A DNA stretch of 64,000 nucleotides from Aquatica leii (taxonomy: Eukaryota > Arthropoda > Insecta > Coleoptera > Lampyridae). The notes under the pieces were generated by a model. That model saw only the letters and a list, made by a program, of their open reading frames with translations. It was not told the origin of the DNA and searched no databases. Made by a program: the position numbers and the translations under genes. The DNA is taken from the NCBI GenBank assembly GCA_035610365.1, contig CM069432.1, positions 20,274,354 to 20,338,353 on the forward strand, written 5' to 3'. Positions 1-9,966 of the stretch are shown piece by piece. How positions within the stretch are numbered: position 1 is the first letter of the stretch; each line of letters starts with the position of its first letter.

Positions 1-551
1 TTTATTTTGTAAATTTATAGGTGCCAAGTCATCGAACAATGCTTTATCTGTTGGAAATCGAATGCTCTGCTGATGATGCATGTCTAAGGAAGGTAAATCA
101 ATCAACTCTTCTTTCACTTGTTCTCCAACATCAGATTCAGATGTGGAATCACGTCTTGGCTGAAATTGTTTAATGAAATTATAATAGTTCAAAACGGTAT
201 ATTGCAATAATCATATAGTTCTCATGTGTCGTCATAATATAAAATAAAATTCGACTTGTTCGTACATTGGTTACTATTGTTTTATCAAAGAACACGTTTT
301 GTTACCTTTTCGTTTTGTCCCACACCTTGGAAGCTAGTCGAGGCAGCTGTGGTTTGGTCCACATCTGATTCTTCAGCTGGTTCTCGTTCTTCACTTTTTT
401 GGTTACTCTTACTTGCTAACAGTTCATAACGTTCACTGCCCATTGTGGTGAAAGATAATTTGCGTTGTTTTTGATCGGATCCGGCTTTAGCTAATTTTTC
501 TGCTTCTTTTCTTTTTCTTTTGCTATGCCCACTTTCAAATTGTTTTTTCAT
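1..551 (-). CDS. hAT-like transposase, N-terminal part (partial)
   Basis: Two exons are readable on the minus strand: exon 1 at 551-306 (MKKQFESGHSKRKRKEAEKL...), intron 305-160 (donor AAG|GTAAC, acceptor TTTCAG), exon 2 from 159 off the left edge. The join is in phase 0 and stays open to base 1. The opening basic stretch K-x-F-E-S-G-H-S-K-R-K-R-K is typical of ZMYM1-like hAT-derived proteins, where it precedes a TTF-type zinc finger and a hAT transposase/dimerisation region; those domains would lie outside the window. A CAGTGGCG terminus lies 0.7 kb upstream, as expected for such a transposon. Family assignment rests on the N-terminus only, so a domesticated host gene is possible. Confidence 0.5.
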
Positions 552-1242
552 GATTTTATTTATTTCACTAATTTAAACAACTTAACATACACCACTCCGA
601 CACCAAAAGGATATAAGGACACAGAAGAAGAACATACACCACGACAAGTCGACAACACGAGCAAAAATGTAATGTCCACACACCGTTTTTAATTAATTAA
701 TAATAATAATAATATGGTAAGGTACAAGTAGTGTAGTAGCAACAAAATAAATTAAGAACCCATTATGTCCTCGCATCTCGCAACGTAGAAATTATTTTCT
801 AAAAAAAGACGCTATTTTCAAGATAACTGCCTTAATGACATTTTATCAATGGGAATGTAAAATATATTCTTGATATATAACTTTGACACGTCTACGAAAT
901 CTTATCGGAGCGTCATATTACTTAGTTATTTAGTCGCGTTGGCGTTTTATACATTTTTGAGGTCTGGTGTTTTATTTTGTCGAATCAACATGAATTTTTG
1001 CGGAAGGTAAGTTATATTTATTGCTTATATTATAATTCTACGGCATTTTTTATGTTTATAGCCTTCTTTGATCAATTTGTTGTAGTGAGCAGTGTTAATT
1101 TTATTGCCTCTTATTTGTTGTCTCTTATATATTATGTATAATTTATTATCATTAATTTTATTTTTTTGAGGGCTGAGGGCCTCGTTTTGCGAGGGCCTAC
1201 ACGTGCGCCGCACGACTCGCACGCCCGTTAAATACGCCACTG
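1..1242 (-). mobile_element. 5' end of a hAT-like DNA transposon
   Basis: Read on the minus strand, the element would start at 1242 with CAGTGGCGTATTTA, close to the CAGTGGCG-type termini of ZMYM1-like hAT elements, followed by a GC-rich stretch. The transposase-like gene starts at 551 in the same orientation. The stretch 552-1160 has no gene; it contains a short TAA microsatellite near 700. The other end is off the window, so inverted repeats and target duplication cannot be checked. Confidence 0.4.
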
Positions 1243-1739
1243 GCAGAGAATCAACGATTCCAAAGAACATATTTCCTTCCCTATTAAAACCTCATGTAAA
1301 CTGTTGCAGAAAATTTTGTTAAAAATATCACTTTTGGTTTCAATAAATATAAAATCAGGCCTATTAATAGAGAGACAGTAATGAGGATGATGATGAAGAG
1401 GCATTAATAAAAGAAAATTTGAAAAAATGAATACAGAAGATTCAGTACAAAGAATTGAAGAAAATTTATAAGAAATTATAGAAGAAAAAATCCGAACCAA
1501 GGCCTGGATGTTCCAAACAATGTTTGCCTAAAAGAAGACTATCTTATAAAAATGTTTCTAATGTTACTACCATTAAATCAATAATACGATTAAATTGGTT
1601 GCTAATCAAATTATTAGTAAAATATTATAACTGCCAACGACTCAAAGTATATGAAAATCAGATTGAAGCAACATTAACTCAAAGCAAGACAACAAGATTC
1701 GCTGTTGTTGAAGGATTTCTCTGTGTTTAATGAAGCTTC
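1243..1739. other. No recognisable gene
   Basis: AT-rich sequence with scattered short open frames, none resembling a known family. Part of it is purine-rich (1380-1500), which may be old TE coding sequence, but I cannot name it. Confidence 0.4.
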
Positions 1740-2577
1740 TTCTTCTTAGTCATCTACCTTTAGATGTAAGGCTGGTGGAGTTAAATCTTGCACTTCTGTT
1801 TCCATTGCTTTTTATCATTTGTTAGTTTTTCTATTCTCTCCCATGTCGTTCCTTTTTTCTCTACTTCTTTCCTTATGTTATCAATCCATTTTGTTCTTGG
1901 TCTTTCTTTTTTATTATTCTCGTCCATCCTTCATTATTTCGCTTTGTTTATTCATACCCACTCTTCTCATGTACTTTATCATTTCTAAGGTGATGTTATC
2001 TTTTCCAGCTGCTTTGCCTAATTTTAGCTTTAGCCTCTTCTGTTTCTGTTTCTCTTCATTATTTCTTCTTTTCTTATTTACATTTCTTAATTGTCATCAT
2101 TATTTCCTGCTCATTTGTTATTATATTTCCATAATTATTATATTTCTTTTATCCCTGAGTTGTTTTAATCTACCATAAAATAATTTTTGGTTCTCTTTAT
2201 AGTTTTTGTCATTTTATATCCGAATTACTCCTACGATATCTCTTTGGCCGCTTGGATGGTTATTTTAATTTTTTTCCTGTTTTCTTTGTATATCTCATAA
2301 TCTTCAATTGTTTTAGTGATTAAATACTTTTTCCATGCCTCTTTTTTTGTTTTTACTTTTTTCCGTATATATTCTGTCTACCATTTAGTTTTTCATGTGT
2401 TGTTGTTTTTTGCCGCAACGTTCTTCTACTACTGTCAATATACTATTCTTAAAGTGTTCCCATTTTTCCTCTAGCCTTGTTTTCTTCATTTTCTTTCAGT
2501 TTTTCCTCTAGTAGCTCTTGGTATTTCTTTTGGTATATTTCTCTCTTAGTTTAAAACATTTTATTTTTTTACTGTTT
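1740..2577 (-). mobile_element. Internally deleted non-LTR retrotransposon (RTE-like)
   Basis: Minus-strand translation gives the endonuclease-to-RT linker (NQKLFYGRLKQLR near 2190), then the start of the RT domain (KLGKAAGKDNITLEMIKYM near 1970-2030). It then jumps directly to the far C-terminus of such proteins (RPRTKWIDNIRKEVEKKG, then KKQW, near 1810-1915). The whole RT palm and thumb region is missing. The same linker and tail motifs occur in the longer LINE at 47154-50076, so this is a diverged relative. Several stops are present; it is dead. Confidence 0.65.
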
Positions 2578-3343
2578 ATTCTTCAAATTGAAAAACCGAG
2601 ATCTTCCTATGACATAGCACTTAAACGATTTTTTTCTTTGAAAAGACAGTTGGATAAAATCTATACATTAAAAACCTGTACCACGATTTTATTGACGAGT
2701 ACGAGAAACTCGATGATCTGTCCACCATTTCATCAAGTGATGTAAAAATAATGCATTTTCTTCTCCTCATCATGAAGTTTTGAAACCTTCATCTACGGCA
2801 ATACAAGGACCACTTCTGGATTATCTTTAAATAATTGCCAGTACGTTGGCCTCATCATTTAAAGAGAATTATTCACCATTTTAATAAATTTTTGCAAATA
2901 CTCCATTGCCATTACGGCAGATTGTGCTAGAATGTATAGACAAATTTGGATTGCACTAAATCAGCGTCGATATCAATGCATACTCTGGCGCAATAATTTT
3001 TCTGCAAGCGTAAGAATTCTTCAATAAAATACCGTTACATAGGGTCTAGGAAGTTCATCTTACTTAGCACCAAAAGTCTTGCAGCATATATCAACTGAGA
3101 ACTTAGCGTCCTTTCCTGAAACTCCAGCGCGTATTCTCTCAGATTTTTACGTCGATGATCTTATCACGGGAGCGGACTCACCTGAAAAGACGATCGAGCT
3201 AATAAGTCAAATATCTGGAATCCTTAATTAAGCAAGTTTTCCCTTACGTACATTTTTATCTAATGATTTAAACGTTTTCCAACATTCAGGAGTCAAAGGA
3301 GTTACGCTTGATTTCGAGAGTGAGAACTCTAAAGCATACAGTG
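2578..3343 (+). pseudogene. BEL/Pao pol, reverse transcriptase part (5' portion of split element)
   Basis: Frame-broken BEL/Pao RT. From 2580: LEKPRSSYDIALKRF, then a degenerate DEYEKLDD block, ADCARMYRQIWIALNQ and CILWRNN around 2920-2995, and FYVDDLITGAD (the YVDD catalytic box) around 3145-3185. Stops and frame changes abound. At 3343 the sequence is cut by the Gypsy element; the same reading resumes at 12436 after it, in the BEL connection region (W-L-P... then LGLISPLILPEKLL). Upstream gag and LTR of this BEL copy are not seen; it abuts the deleted LINE at about 2577. Confidence 0.8.
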
Positions 3344-5241
3344 TGTAACCATCGTTTAGAATCGATTGGTTGATTGAGTAATGTTTGATAACGGACACAG
3401 TATTTGGATTGACGATTTTCATTTAATGTATTTTGAATTTGTGTTAATGTGATTTTAGATTGAGTTTAATAAGTTATTTTACGATTTTAAATTCAAAGTT
3501 ACAATGTAATTGTTGATAAAGTTTTGTATTTTGTTACGCTGTAAACCATCTGATTTCGCGATTTTGCTTATTGAATGTTTCACTTGGATTGTTGAAAAAT
3601 TCCAGTTGTGAGTTATGTTTTCCTTCTGAGATATAACCGTAATTAAATCTATTTTCGCCGTTTGTTTATTTTAAGTTGGTTTATGAGTTCTTTGTTCGAG
3701 TACATTCGTACTTGAATTTCTTTATGTCAAACGTTTAGATTACGTGGAAAAATTAAGTCGTTATCTTAATTTATTAGGCAGTTTAAATTCTTGTAATATA
3801 ATATCTTGTCAAATTGACAGTTTCACGTACAAGCGAAACGCTGTGTCCTAATAATATGACTATGACGTAATAAGTGCTGTTTGCCTCTTTATTGCACTGC
3901 TTCGCGAGAATATTTTGGTGGTTGAGATTTCGAACGCAGCCTTTGTGGAAAGGGCAGTCGACAAAAGTCGATATATAGGTGTGATTTTGGTAAATGAGGT
4001 ACGAGTCCGAAGTTAGTTGATTGGCAGATGTCAGAATGTAGTTCACGCAGGTGATAATTCACCTTTGATAGTAGTTACCGCGGAAGTAAGTGAAAATGGT
4101 ACAGTGATGCTTGAGTGGAAAATAAAACTTTCCTTTTTCGTAATTACGGTTCATGGAGATCACTGTTTTCCTAATTAATATCGCATGTTTCGTTAAGTGA
4201 ATTTTGTGCGTGAGTTTGTTTCGCAATCTCACATCTTTCGCCTTGGAGGCGGATCAATAATAATTCTTCCGTTGGTAAATTTATTCATCTGGATTTGGTA
4301 CCCTATCGAGGTCCTGGACGTTCTGCTGGCCTACGCTAACCAAAAGCCCGTCTTCGAGTAAATCAAGGTATTTATTTTGCACCATCTATTGATATGTGAA
4401 ATTTACGTTTACGCGATCAAGTGTTAAAAGCTTTGAATTTTCAATTAAAAATTACAAGTGTTTCGAAGTTATCGTTAATGTAACTAATTAATGACCGTAT
4501 TTTACGGTACTGTTTTATTCCAAGTTTAAAATTTATTAAACGGGACCGAATTATCGATTCAAATTTTATATTTATATGTTAGTTTTATAAGTATTTTTCA
4601 TTTTGTTTTTAAGTTATATCGACACACACGGCCGTGATCATAGAGGTTTTTTTTAGATTGATTAATTTGTGCTGTTTATTTCTTTAAAATTCTGTATTGT
4701 GTATTTTATTATTTTGTTTGTGTATTTTGTGCCATTAACTTTAAATTTTGGTTTTGATCAAACGTGCATTCACGTAATTTTTATTATTTTGTTACTGTTT
4801 TGTGTATTTAATTTTGTCAATTTCAATTCAATTATTTTATTTTATTATTTTATTCATTTTGTTTTATTTTGTTCAAATAAATGTTAAATTATTAAATTAT
4901 AAAGAGCTTTTAATTCCGTCGGCCTCCGCGTGTGTAACTTTATTAGTTTATTTTAGATTTTAGCAAATGCACCCTCTAAGGTAAGTCCGTTGGGGGGGTG
5001 CATACTACAGAAGCGGACTTATGGTTGGCAAGGGTCATTAGTCCATTAAGCTTTACCCCTTCCTGGCGCCCTTTGATTTCGACATTATTATTTATCGATT
5101 TTGTGTTTTCGACAAGTCAATCCATTTCGATCACGAAACTTTTAAATAAAACCCACCCTTCTCCATTGAGCTAGTGGCACAACCCCTGTTTATGTTACTA
5201 CATTGCAGGCAGTGACTTTGTGTTAATTTTGGAACGTAACA
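3344..5241 (+). repeat. Gypsy-1 5' LTR (1898 bp)
   Basis: Repeated almost exactly 7200 bp downstream. Starts TGTAACCATCG, ends GGAACGTAACA. It differs from the 3' copy by one A/G change near 4902, one C in 4531, three T in the run near 4647, and two G in the run near 4991. It is very long for a Gypsy LTR. Contains TATA-like (about 3971) and several AATAAA sites; the true start site and poly(A) site cannot be picked by eye. An 87-codon antisense ORF inside is present in both LTRs and looks like chance. Confidence 0.95.
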
Positions 5242-5250
5242 TAAATAATT

Positions 5251-5268
5251 TGGCGCCCAACGTGGGGC
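5251..5268 (+). promoter_or_regulatory. Primer binding site, tRNA-Lys type
   Basis: TGGCGCCCAACGTGGGGC, 9 bases after the 5' LTR end, is complementary over 18 bases to the 3' end (with CCA) of tRNA-Lys1,2 as known from retroviruses that use that primer. It marks first-strand DNA priming for the element. Confidence 0.85.
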
Positions 5269-5344
5269 CTTTTTCGAATTTTAGTTTGCCTGTTAAGTTT
5301 CGTGATTTTTGGAAGATTTTACCGTTTTGTAATTTCATTTTAAA

Positions 5345-6748
5345 ATGGGTTACAAATTGATTGTTGATCGTTTATCGCATAACGAATTACGTTATGAAAT
5401 TTTGATTAGAGGTGGTGATGCATCTTTAGGTGTTGTCGTATTACGAGGTTTACTCAAGAATTTCCTTATTGAAGAAGCTACCGGAAAATTATCTCGTCCC
5501 GTGTATCCGTTCGATTTTAATGCAGATAAATTAGCGATTCGTGAAGGTATCGATGAGCTTAGAAAATTAATAGATTCATTAAAAATTACTCCAACTACAA
5601 AAATTTCTTCTACAATTGAAACCAAAATTAAATATTTGTTAAACCGTATTGGCAATTCAATTCCTATTCAAGGTGACGATTCTCAAGTTAAAGATGAGTT
5701 TCTAAAAGATTTAGTTGTTTTAATTTCGCAGTACGAACTTTTGGATAAGCAAATTGTTGTTTCAAATCCGTCTACTTCCGCCGATGAAGTCATCGAACCT
5801 GTCGTTCACCCTTCTGTAGTTGATAACGCTTTACCGACGTCTTCTGCTGTTAGTCAAAATTTTATTAGTCATGTTAAGAGTATTTCAGTTTCTAAATGGA
5901 ATTTAAAGTTTTCTGGTGACGCAAAGTCAATTTCATTGAATGCATTCTTAGAACGAGTTGCCGAACTTCAATTATCACGTAACGTTTCAAGCCATCAGTT
6001 ATTTTTGGAGTGTACTGATCTTTTTACAGGTCATGCATTGATTTTTGTTAGATCCATTCGTAGTTCAGTTAATTCTTGGGAAGATTTAGTTAAGTTTTTA
6101 CGCGAACAATTTCAGCCTACCGATTATGACGAGCGTCTTATTGAAGAAATTAAGCGTCGCACTCAAGCTAATGATGAACCTATGGGTATTTACGTTGCAA
6201 TTATTCGCAACATGTTTTCACGTCTCGATGAACCTTTTTCTGAAGAAAAGCAGTTAAAGATTTTATTAAGAAATATTTCTCCCGTTTATCAAACTCAGCT
6301 TGGTTTGTCGTCAGTTACTTCAATTGAAGAGTTAATTAAATTTGGTCGTATTATCGAGGACCGCATGCAAGCTATTGAAGCTTACACGCCTCCATCTCGT
6401 CGAAAGCAGGACATGGAGCCTGATCTCGCTTATGTAACATCTCAAGTTAAGGACATTGCCGTTTCTCGTTCTTCGAATAACGTTAGTAGTGGTGAAAAAT
6501 CTACACCACCTGTTAGACAAAATTCACGATTACCGTCTTCGAATATCGCACCTTCTTCACGAAGGTTAGCTATCGTTAATGCGCCTGCTTCTTCTAATCG
6601 AAGTAGTCCGCAATTGTGTTGGAATTGTAGGAAGCCAAACCATCGAGCTGCTTCTTGCAAAGAACCTAAGAAAGGTTTATTTTGTTATCGTTGTGGAAAG
6701 TCTAACGTTACGGTCCGCACTTGTTCTAAGTGTTCGGGAAACGAGTAA
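5345..6748 (+). CDS. gag: Gypsy-1 Gag polyprotein
   Basis: Intact 467-residue ORF 77 bases after the primer site; ATG is the first in-frame start. An N-terminal helical part (residues ~1-50, L-S-H-N-E-L-R-Y-E) is followed by a linker. The retrotransposon Gag core lies at about 180-340 (KWNLKFSGD, WEDLVKFLREQF, NEPMGIY-like block). Near 424-465 are two zinc knuckles. The first is canonical C-x2-C-x4-H-x4-C (CWNC...H...C). The second has V where His is expected, so only one knuckle looks able to bind zinc. Gag forms the virus-like particle and binds element RNA. The stop overlaps the pol frame, with a -1 frameshift site just before it. Confidence 0.9.
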   Translation: MGYKLIVDRLSHNELRYEILIRGGDASLGVVVLRGLLKNFLIEEATGKLSRPVYPFDFNADKLAIREGIDELRKLIDSLKITPTTKISSTIETKIKYLLNRIGNSIPIQGDDSQVKDEFLKDLVVLISQYELLDKQIVVSNPSTSADEVIEPVVHPSVVDNALPTSSAVSQNFISHVKSISVSKWNLKFSGDAKSISLNAFLERVAELQLSRNVSSHQLFLECTDLFTGHALIFVRSIRSSVNSWEDLVKFLREQFQPTDYDERLIEEIKRRTQANDEPMGIYVAIIRNMFSRLDEPFSEEKQLKILLRNISPVYQTQLGLSSVTSIEELIKFGRIIEDRMQAIEAYTPPSRRKQDMEPDLAYVTSQVKDIAVSRSSNNVSSGEKSTPPVRQNSRLPSSNIAPSSRRLAIVNAPASSNRSSPQLCWNCRKPNHRAASCKEPKKGLFCYRCGKSNVTVRTCSKCSGNE

Positions 6749-7794
6749 AGGACGTACTAAGAAGCCGTTTAGTGACGTCAGAGGTTAAAGTTAAATCGGC
6801 TGTCTATTTTAATAGTTTACATTCTTCGAAGAAAAAGAGTTTTGATAAGAATAAAGTCGTTTTGGATTATGTTTTAGAGTCTGCTGAGTCTGACGAAAGA
6901 CCTTTTGTCTATGTTAAAGTTTTTGGTCACGAAATTTTGAGTTTATTAGATAGTGGCGCTTCTCGCACTATTGTTGGTTCTAAGGGTTGGGAAATTTTTA
7001 GTCAGTTAGGTTTAAAGTTAAATAAGTCAGTTAAAGTTAATTGTATTGTAGCTAATGGTAAATCAGTACAAAGTTTAGGTTCACTTCTCGTCCCAATCGA
7101 AATTAAAGGAAAAATTGTTGTTTTAGAAGTTTTAGTTGTTCCTGACGTTCCGCATAATTTAATTTTAGGCGTTGATTTTTGTAAACAAGCAGGTATCGTT
7201 CCTGATCTTAGAAAAGGTGAGTGGCGTTTCGAAAATATGGACACCATTTCACAATTGGAAGATAAAGATTCCGTTATTCAGTCTCGTCTCGATCTTTCTT
7301 CAGAACAGCTCAATCAGTTAGACAATTTAGTTAGTAATCATTTTTCTTCGTCGAATAAAAATTTTGGATGCACCAACTTGATCGAACATCAGATCAAGAC
7401 TACTTCCGAACCAATTAAGCAACGGTATTACCGAGTTTCGCCGTTTATCCAGAAACAAATCGATCTGGAGTTAGAGAAAATGTTGAAGTTAGGCGTTGTA
7501 GAAAAATCAAACAGCGCTTGGTCGAGCCCGATCTTATTGGTGAAGAAGAAGGACAACTCTTATCGCTTTTGCGTGGACTTTAGAAAAGTCAACAAGGTTA
7601 CCGAAAAGGACGCTTATCCTTTACCTTACGTTTCGTCTATTTTAGATCGTCTTCGTGACGCTAAGTTCATTTCATCTCTCGATATTAAGTCCGCTTATTG
7701 GCAGATTCCTTTAAGCGAAGAGTCTAAGCAGTTTACCGCTTTACAGTTCCGAACCGTGGGTTATTCCAATTCACGCGCTTACCGTTTGGTTTAG
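6730..7794 (+). CDS. pol: Gypsy-1 Pol, part 1: protease and start of RT
   Basis: Open in the -1 frame relative to gag and probably expressed only by frameshifting at 6742; no ATG is needed. Aspartic protease with D-S-G-A at about residue 74 (LLDSGASRTIVG), then RT from about residue 225: WSSPILLVKKKD, FCVDFRKVNKVT, PLPYVSSILDRL, LDIKSAYWQIPL. The frame is lost near 7740, within a short T run, just before the conserved P-F-G-L-A-N-A box; that box is present in another frame (about 7780). One lost base accounts for it. Since the LTRs are nearly identical, the break is either very recent or a sequencing error. Confidence 0.88.
   Translation: MFGKRVKDVLRSRLVTSEVKVKSAVYFNSLHSSKKKSFDKNKVVLDYVLESAESDERPFVYVKVFGHEILSLLDSGASRTIVGSKGWEIFSQLGLKLNKSVKVNCIVANGKSVQSLGSLLVPIEIKGKIVVLEVLVVPDVPHNLILGVDFCKQAGIVPDLRKGEWRFENMDTISQLEDKDSVIQSRLDLSSEQLNQLDNLVSNHFSSSNKNFGCTNLIEHQIKTTSEPIKQRYYRVSPFIQKQIDLELEKMLKLGVVEKSNSAWSSPILLVKKKDNSYRFCVDFRKVNKVTEKDAYPLPYVSSILDRLRDAKFISSLDIKSAYWQIPLSEESKQFTALQFRTVGYSNSRAYRLV
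6736..6779 (+). promoter_or_regulatory. -1 programmed ribosomal frameshift signal (gag/pol)
   Basis: In the gag frame the sequence reads G GGA AAC at 6736-6742, a canonical X-XXY-YYZ slippery heptamer. After an 8-base spacer that contains the gag stop region lies a hairpin: GACGTACTAA (6751-6760), loop of 8, then TTAGT, a bulged G, and ACGTC (6769-6779), giving ten base pairs. Pol is open in exactly the -1 frame from here. All three known parts of such a signal are therefore visible. Predicted, not tested. Confidence 0.85.
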
Positions 7795-7820
7795 CTAACG
7801 CACCAGCTTCTTGGCAGAGG

Positions 7821-9296
7821 TTGATTGATCGAGTTTTAGGTCCCGAATTAGAGCCTTACGTTTTTGTTTATTTAGATGACGTCATTATTTGCGCTCCTTC
7901 CTTCGAGAAACACATGGAAGTGTTAACTGAAGTTCTTCGTCGCCTTAGAGAGGCTAATTTGATGCTAAGTAAAGACAAATGTCATTTTTGTAAACCTGAA
8001 CTTAAGTATCTTGGTTTTATAGTAAATTCTACTGGTTTGTCGGTTGACCCGGAAAAGGTCGATGCAATTTTGCGTATTCCAGTTCCCACTGGTGTCGCTG
8101 AAGTGAGAAGAATTATAGGCATGGCCTCGTGGTATCGCCGATTTGTACCAAATTTTTCGACAATTATCGCTCCATTGACGTCTCTGTTAAAGAAGAATTC
8201 CAGCTTCAATTGGACTAGTGATTGTGATGAAGCCTTTCAGATTATTAAGAATTGTTTAGTTTCCGCACCTATTTTGTCTTGCCCTGATTTCAATGTTCCG
8301 TTTACAGTTCAAACTGACGCTTCTGATTTTGGTCTCGGTTCAGTTCTTACACAGTTTATCGACGGTGAAGAACGTGTTATTTGTTACAATAGTAGGTCGC
8401 TCACAAAGTGTGAACGCAAGTATTCAACTACCGAAAAGGAATGTTTGGCTGTCCTTTGGTCTATTGAAAAATTACGCCCTTATCTTGAAGGAACAACGTT
8501 CACTGTAGTTACCGATCACGCATCATTAGTCTGGTTACACAATTTAAAGGAACCTACCGGTCGTCTAGCACGATGGGCTGTTAGACTTCAGCAATTTGAC
8601 TTTACGATCATTCATCGTAAAGGAAAGGATCATGTCGTACCTGACGCATTATCTCGTTCAGTACCAGCTATCGACAACATTATTACCGATTGTGACATTA
8701 CCGAACCTAAGTCTTCGGACAAATGGTTATCGAAACTTATGGAACGTGTACGTTCGAAACCTAACGCTTTTCCACAGTGGAAAATTAGTAACGGAAAGCT
8801 ATTTAAGCATGTTACCGTAGACTATCCCGATCTTCGTTCTGAGAATGACAATTGGAGAGAAGTTGTGCCTAAGTCTAAACGACTTGAAATATTGTCAAAG
8901 TTTCACGATGAGCCTACCGCTGGACACCTTGGTATTTTTAAGACTCTCGAACGAATTGTTCCGCTTTATTACTGGCCTAAGATGAAGGCTGACGTCATTC
9001 GTTACATCAATGGTTGTAAAGTTTGTATCACGCATAAGCCAGAACAGAAACGTCCTGCTGGCCTTATGACCCGTCATCCTGTTGTGGACAAACCTTGGCA
9101 GTTGATCTCTACCGATCTTGTTGGACCGTTACCGCGATCTAAGAGTGGTTATTCGTATATTCTTGTGGTTGCAGATTATTTTTCGAAATTTGTTTTATTT
9201 TTCCCGTTACGTTCCGCTACTGCAGCAGCAGTTACTAAACGTCTTGAAGAAGATGTATTTTTAATGTTTGGAGTTCCTCAGTATCTTTTTGTGTGA
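7821..9296 (+). CDS. pol: Gypsy-1 Pol, part 2: RT catalytic box, RNase H, integrase N-part
   Basis: Continues pol in the next frame. YVFVYLDDVIICA carries the Y-L-D-D catalytic box (residues 17-20). RNase H follows with TDASDFGLGSVL near 165 and TDHASLVWL near 235. The integrase zinc-binding H-H-C-C region is at about 360-410 (H...GHLG...C..C), followed by the first catalytic Asp in STDLVGPLP and VADYFSKF. The frame breaks near 9288 in a T run of five, immediately before the second catalytic Asp (DNGTQF, in the next ORF). The listed first codon is TTG inside the protein, so no separate start is implied. Confidence 0.88.
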   Translation: MIDRVLGPELEPYVFVYLDDVIICAPSFEKHMEVLTEVLRRLREANLMLSKDKCHFCKPELKYLGFIVNSTGLSVDPEKVDAILRIPVPTGVAEVRRIIGMASWYRRFVPNFSTIIAPLTSLLKKNSSFNWTSDCDEAFQIIKNCLVSAPILSCPDFNVPFTVQTDASDFGLGSVLTQFIDGEERVICYNSRSLTKCERKYSTTEKECLAVLWSIEKLRPYLEGTTFTVVTDHASLVWLHNLKEPTGRLARWAVRLQQFDFTIIHRKGKDHVVPDALSRSVPAIDNIITDCDITEPKSSDKWLSKLMERVRSKPNAFPQWKISNGKLFKHVTVDYPDLRSENDNWREVVPKSKRLEILSKFHDEPTAGHLGIFKTLERIVPLYYWPKMKADVIRYINGCKVCITHKPEQKRPAGLMTRHPVVDKPWQLISTDLVGPLPRSKSGYSYILVVADYFSKFVLFFPLRSATAAAVTKRLEEDVFLMFGVPQYLFV

Positions 9297-9966
9297 TAAC
9301 GGCACACAGTTTCGTAGTTCAGAATTTACGAAAATGGTTTCGTCATATAAGTCTAAAATTATTTTTAACGCTAATTATCATCCACAAGCGAATCCAACTG
9401 AAAGAGTCAACCGAGTCATGAAGACAATGTTATCGTCATATATCGAAGACAACCATCGACATTGGGATAAGTATCTTGCTAAAGTAGCATGTGCTATTCG
9501 TACCGCTGTACATGAAGTCACCGGCTTAACGCCGTTTTTCGCTAATTTCGGACGTGAAATCTGTCTCGACGGATCACGTCATGGAAAAACTACCGACTCA
9601 GACACTATCGACGATCTAGCTTTTGCTGATCGTACATTTTTGGCCGAAAGAGGCCCAGCGTTTAGAGAAGTTTACGTCGACATTAAGAATCGCTTGAATG
9701 CCGCTTATGTCCGCGCTAAACATTATTACGATTTACGTCGTCGTCCAGCACCTTTTGAGGTGGGAGACACAGTGTGGCGGAAGAATTATGTCCTTTCTGA
9801 TGCATCTCGATATTTCTCGGCCAAACTGGCACCTAAGTTTATCGGTCCGTTCTACGTGAAACGGAAAGTTTCGTATCAGACCTATGAGTTGTCTGATGAC
9901 ACGGGAGCATCAAAAGGCATATGGAACGCCAAGGATTTAAAGTTAAACCCGACTGGGAATAAATAG
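9268..9966 (+). CDS. pol: Gypsy-1 Pol, part 3: integrase core end and C-terminus
   Basis: Resumes with C-DNGTQF (second catalytic Asp) and the catalytic Glu in NPTERVNRVMKTML. The C-terminal GPY/F-like module follows (FEVGDTVWRKNY, KFIGPFYVKRKV, YEL). No chromodomain is present. It ends in NPTGNK and a stop at 9966, with no further ORF before the 3' LTR. It returns to the same frame as part 1, so the two breaks are a one-base loss and a one-base gain. Confidence 0.87.
   Translation: MEFLSIFLCDNGTQFRSSEFTKMVSSYKSKIIFNANYHPQANPTERVNRVMKTMLSSYIEDNHRHWDKYLAKVACAIRTAVHEVTGLTPFFANFGREICLDGSRHGKTTDSDTIDDLAFADRTFLAERGPAFREVYVDIKNRLNAAYVRAKHYYDLRRRPAPFEVGDTVWRKNYVLSDASRYFSAKLAPKFIGPFYVKRKVSYQTYELSDDTGASKGIWNAKDLKLNPTGNK

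Noticed and set aside
1788..2178. Plus-strand hydrophobic ORFs over the deleted LINE
   Set aside because: Antisense shadows of Lys/Glu-rich LINE coding sequence; the same applies to plus-strand ORFs across 47199-50067.
3783..4046. 87-codon antisense ORF in the Gypsy-1 5' LTR, repeated at 10983-11246 in the 3' LTR
   Set aside because: It is duplicated only because the LTR is; composition is random-looking and there is no known LTR-coded protein like it.
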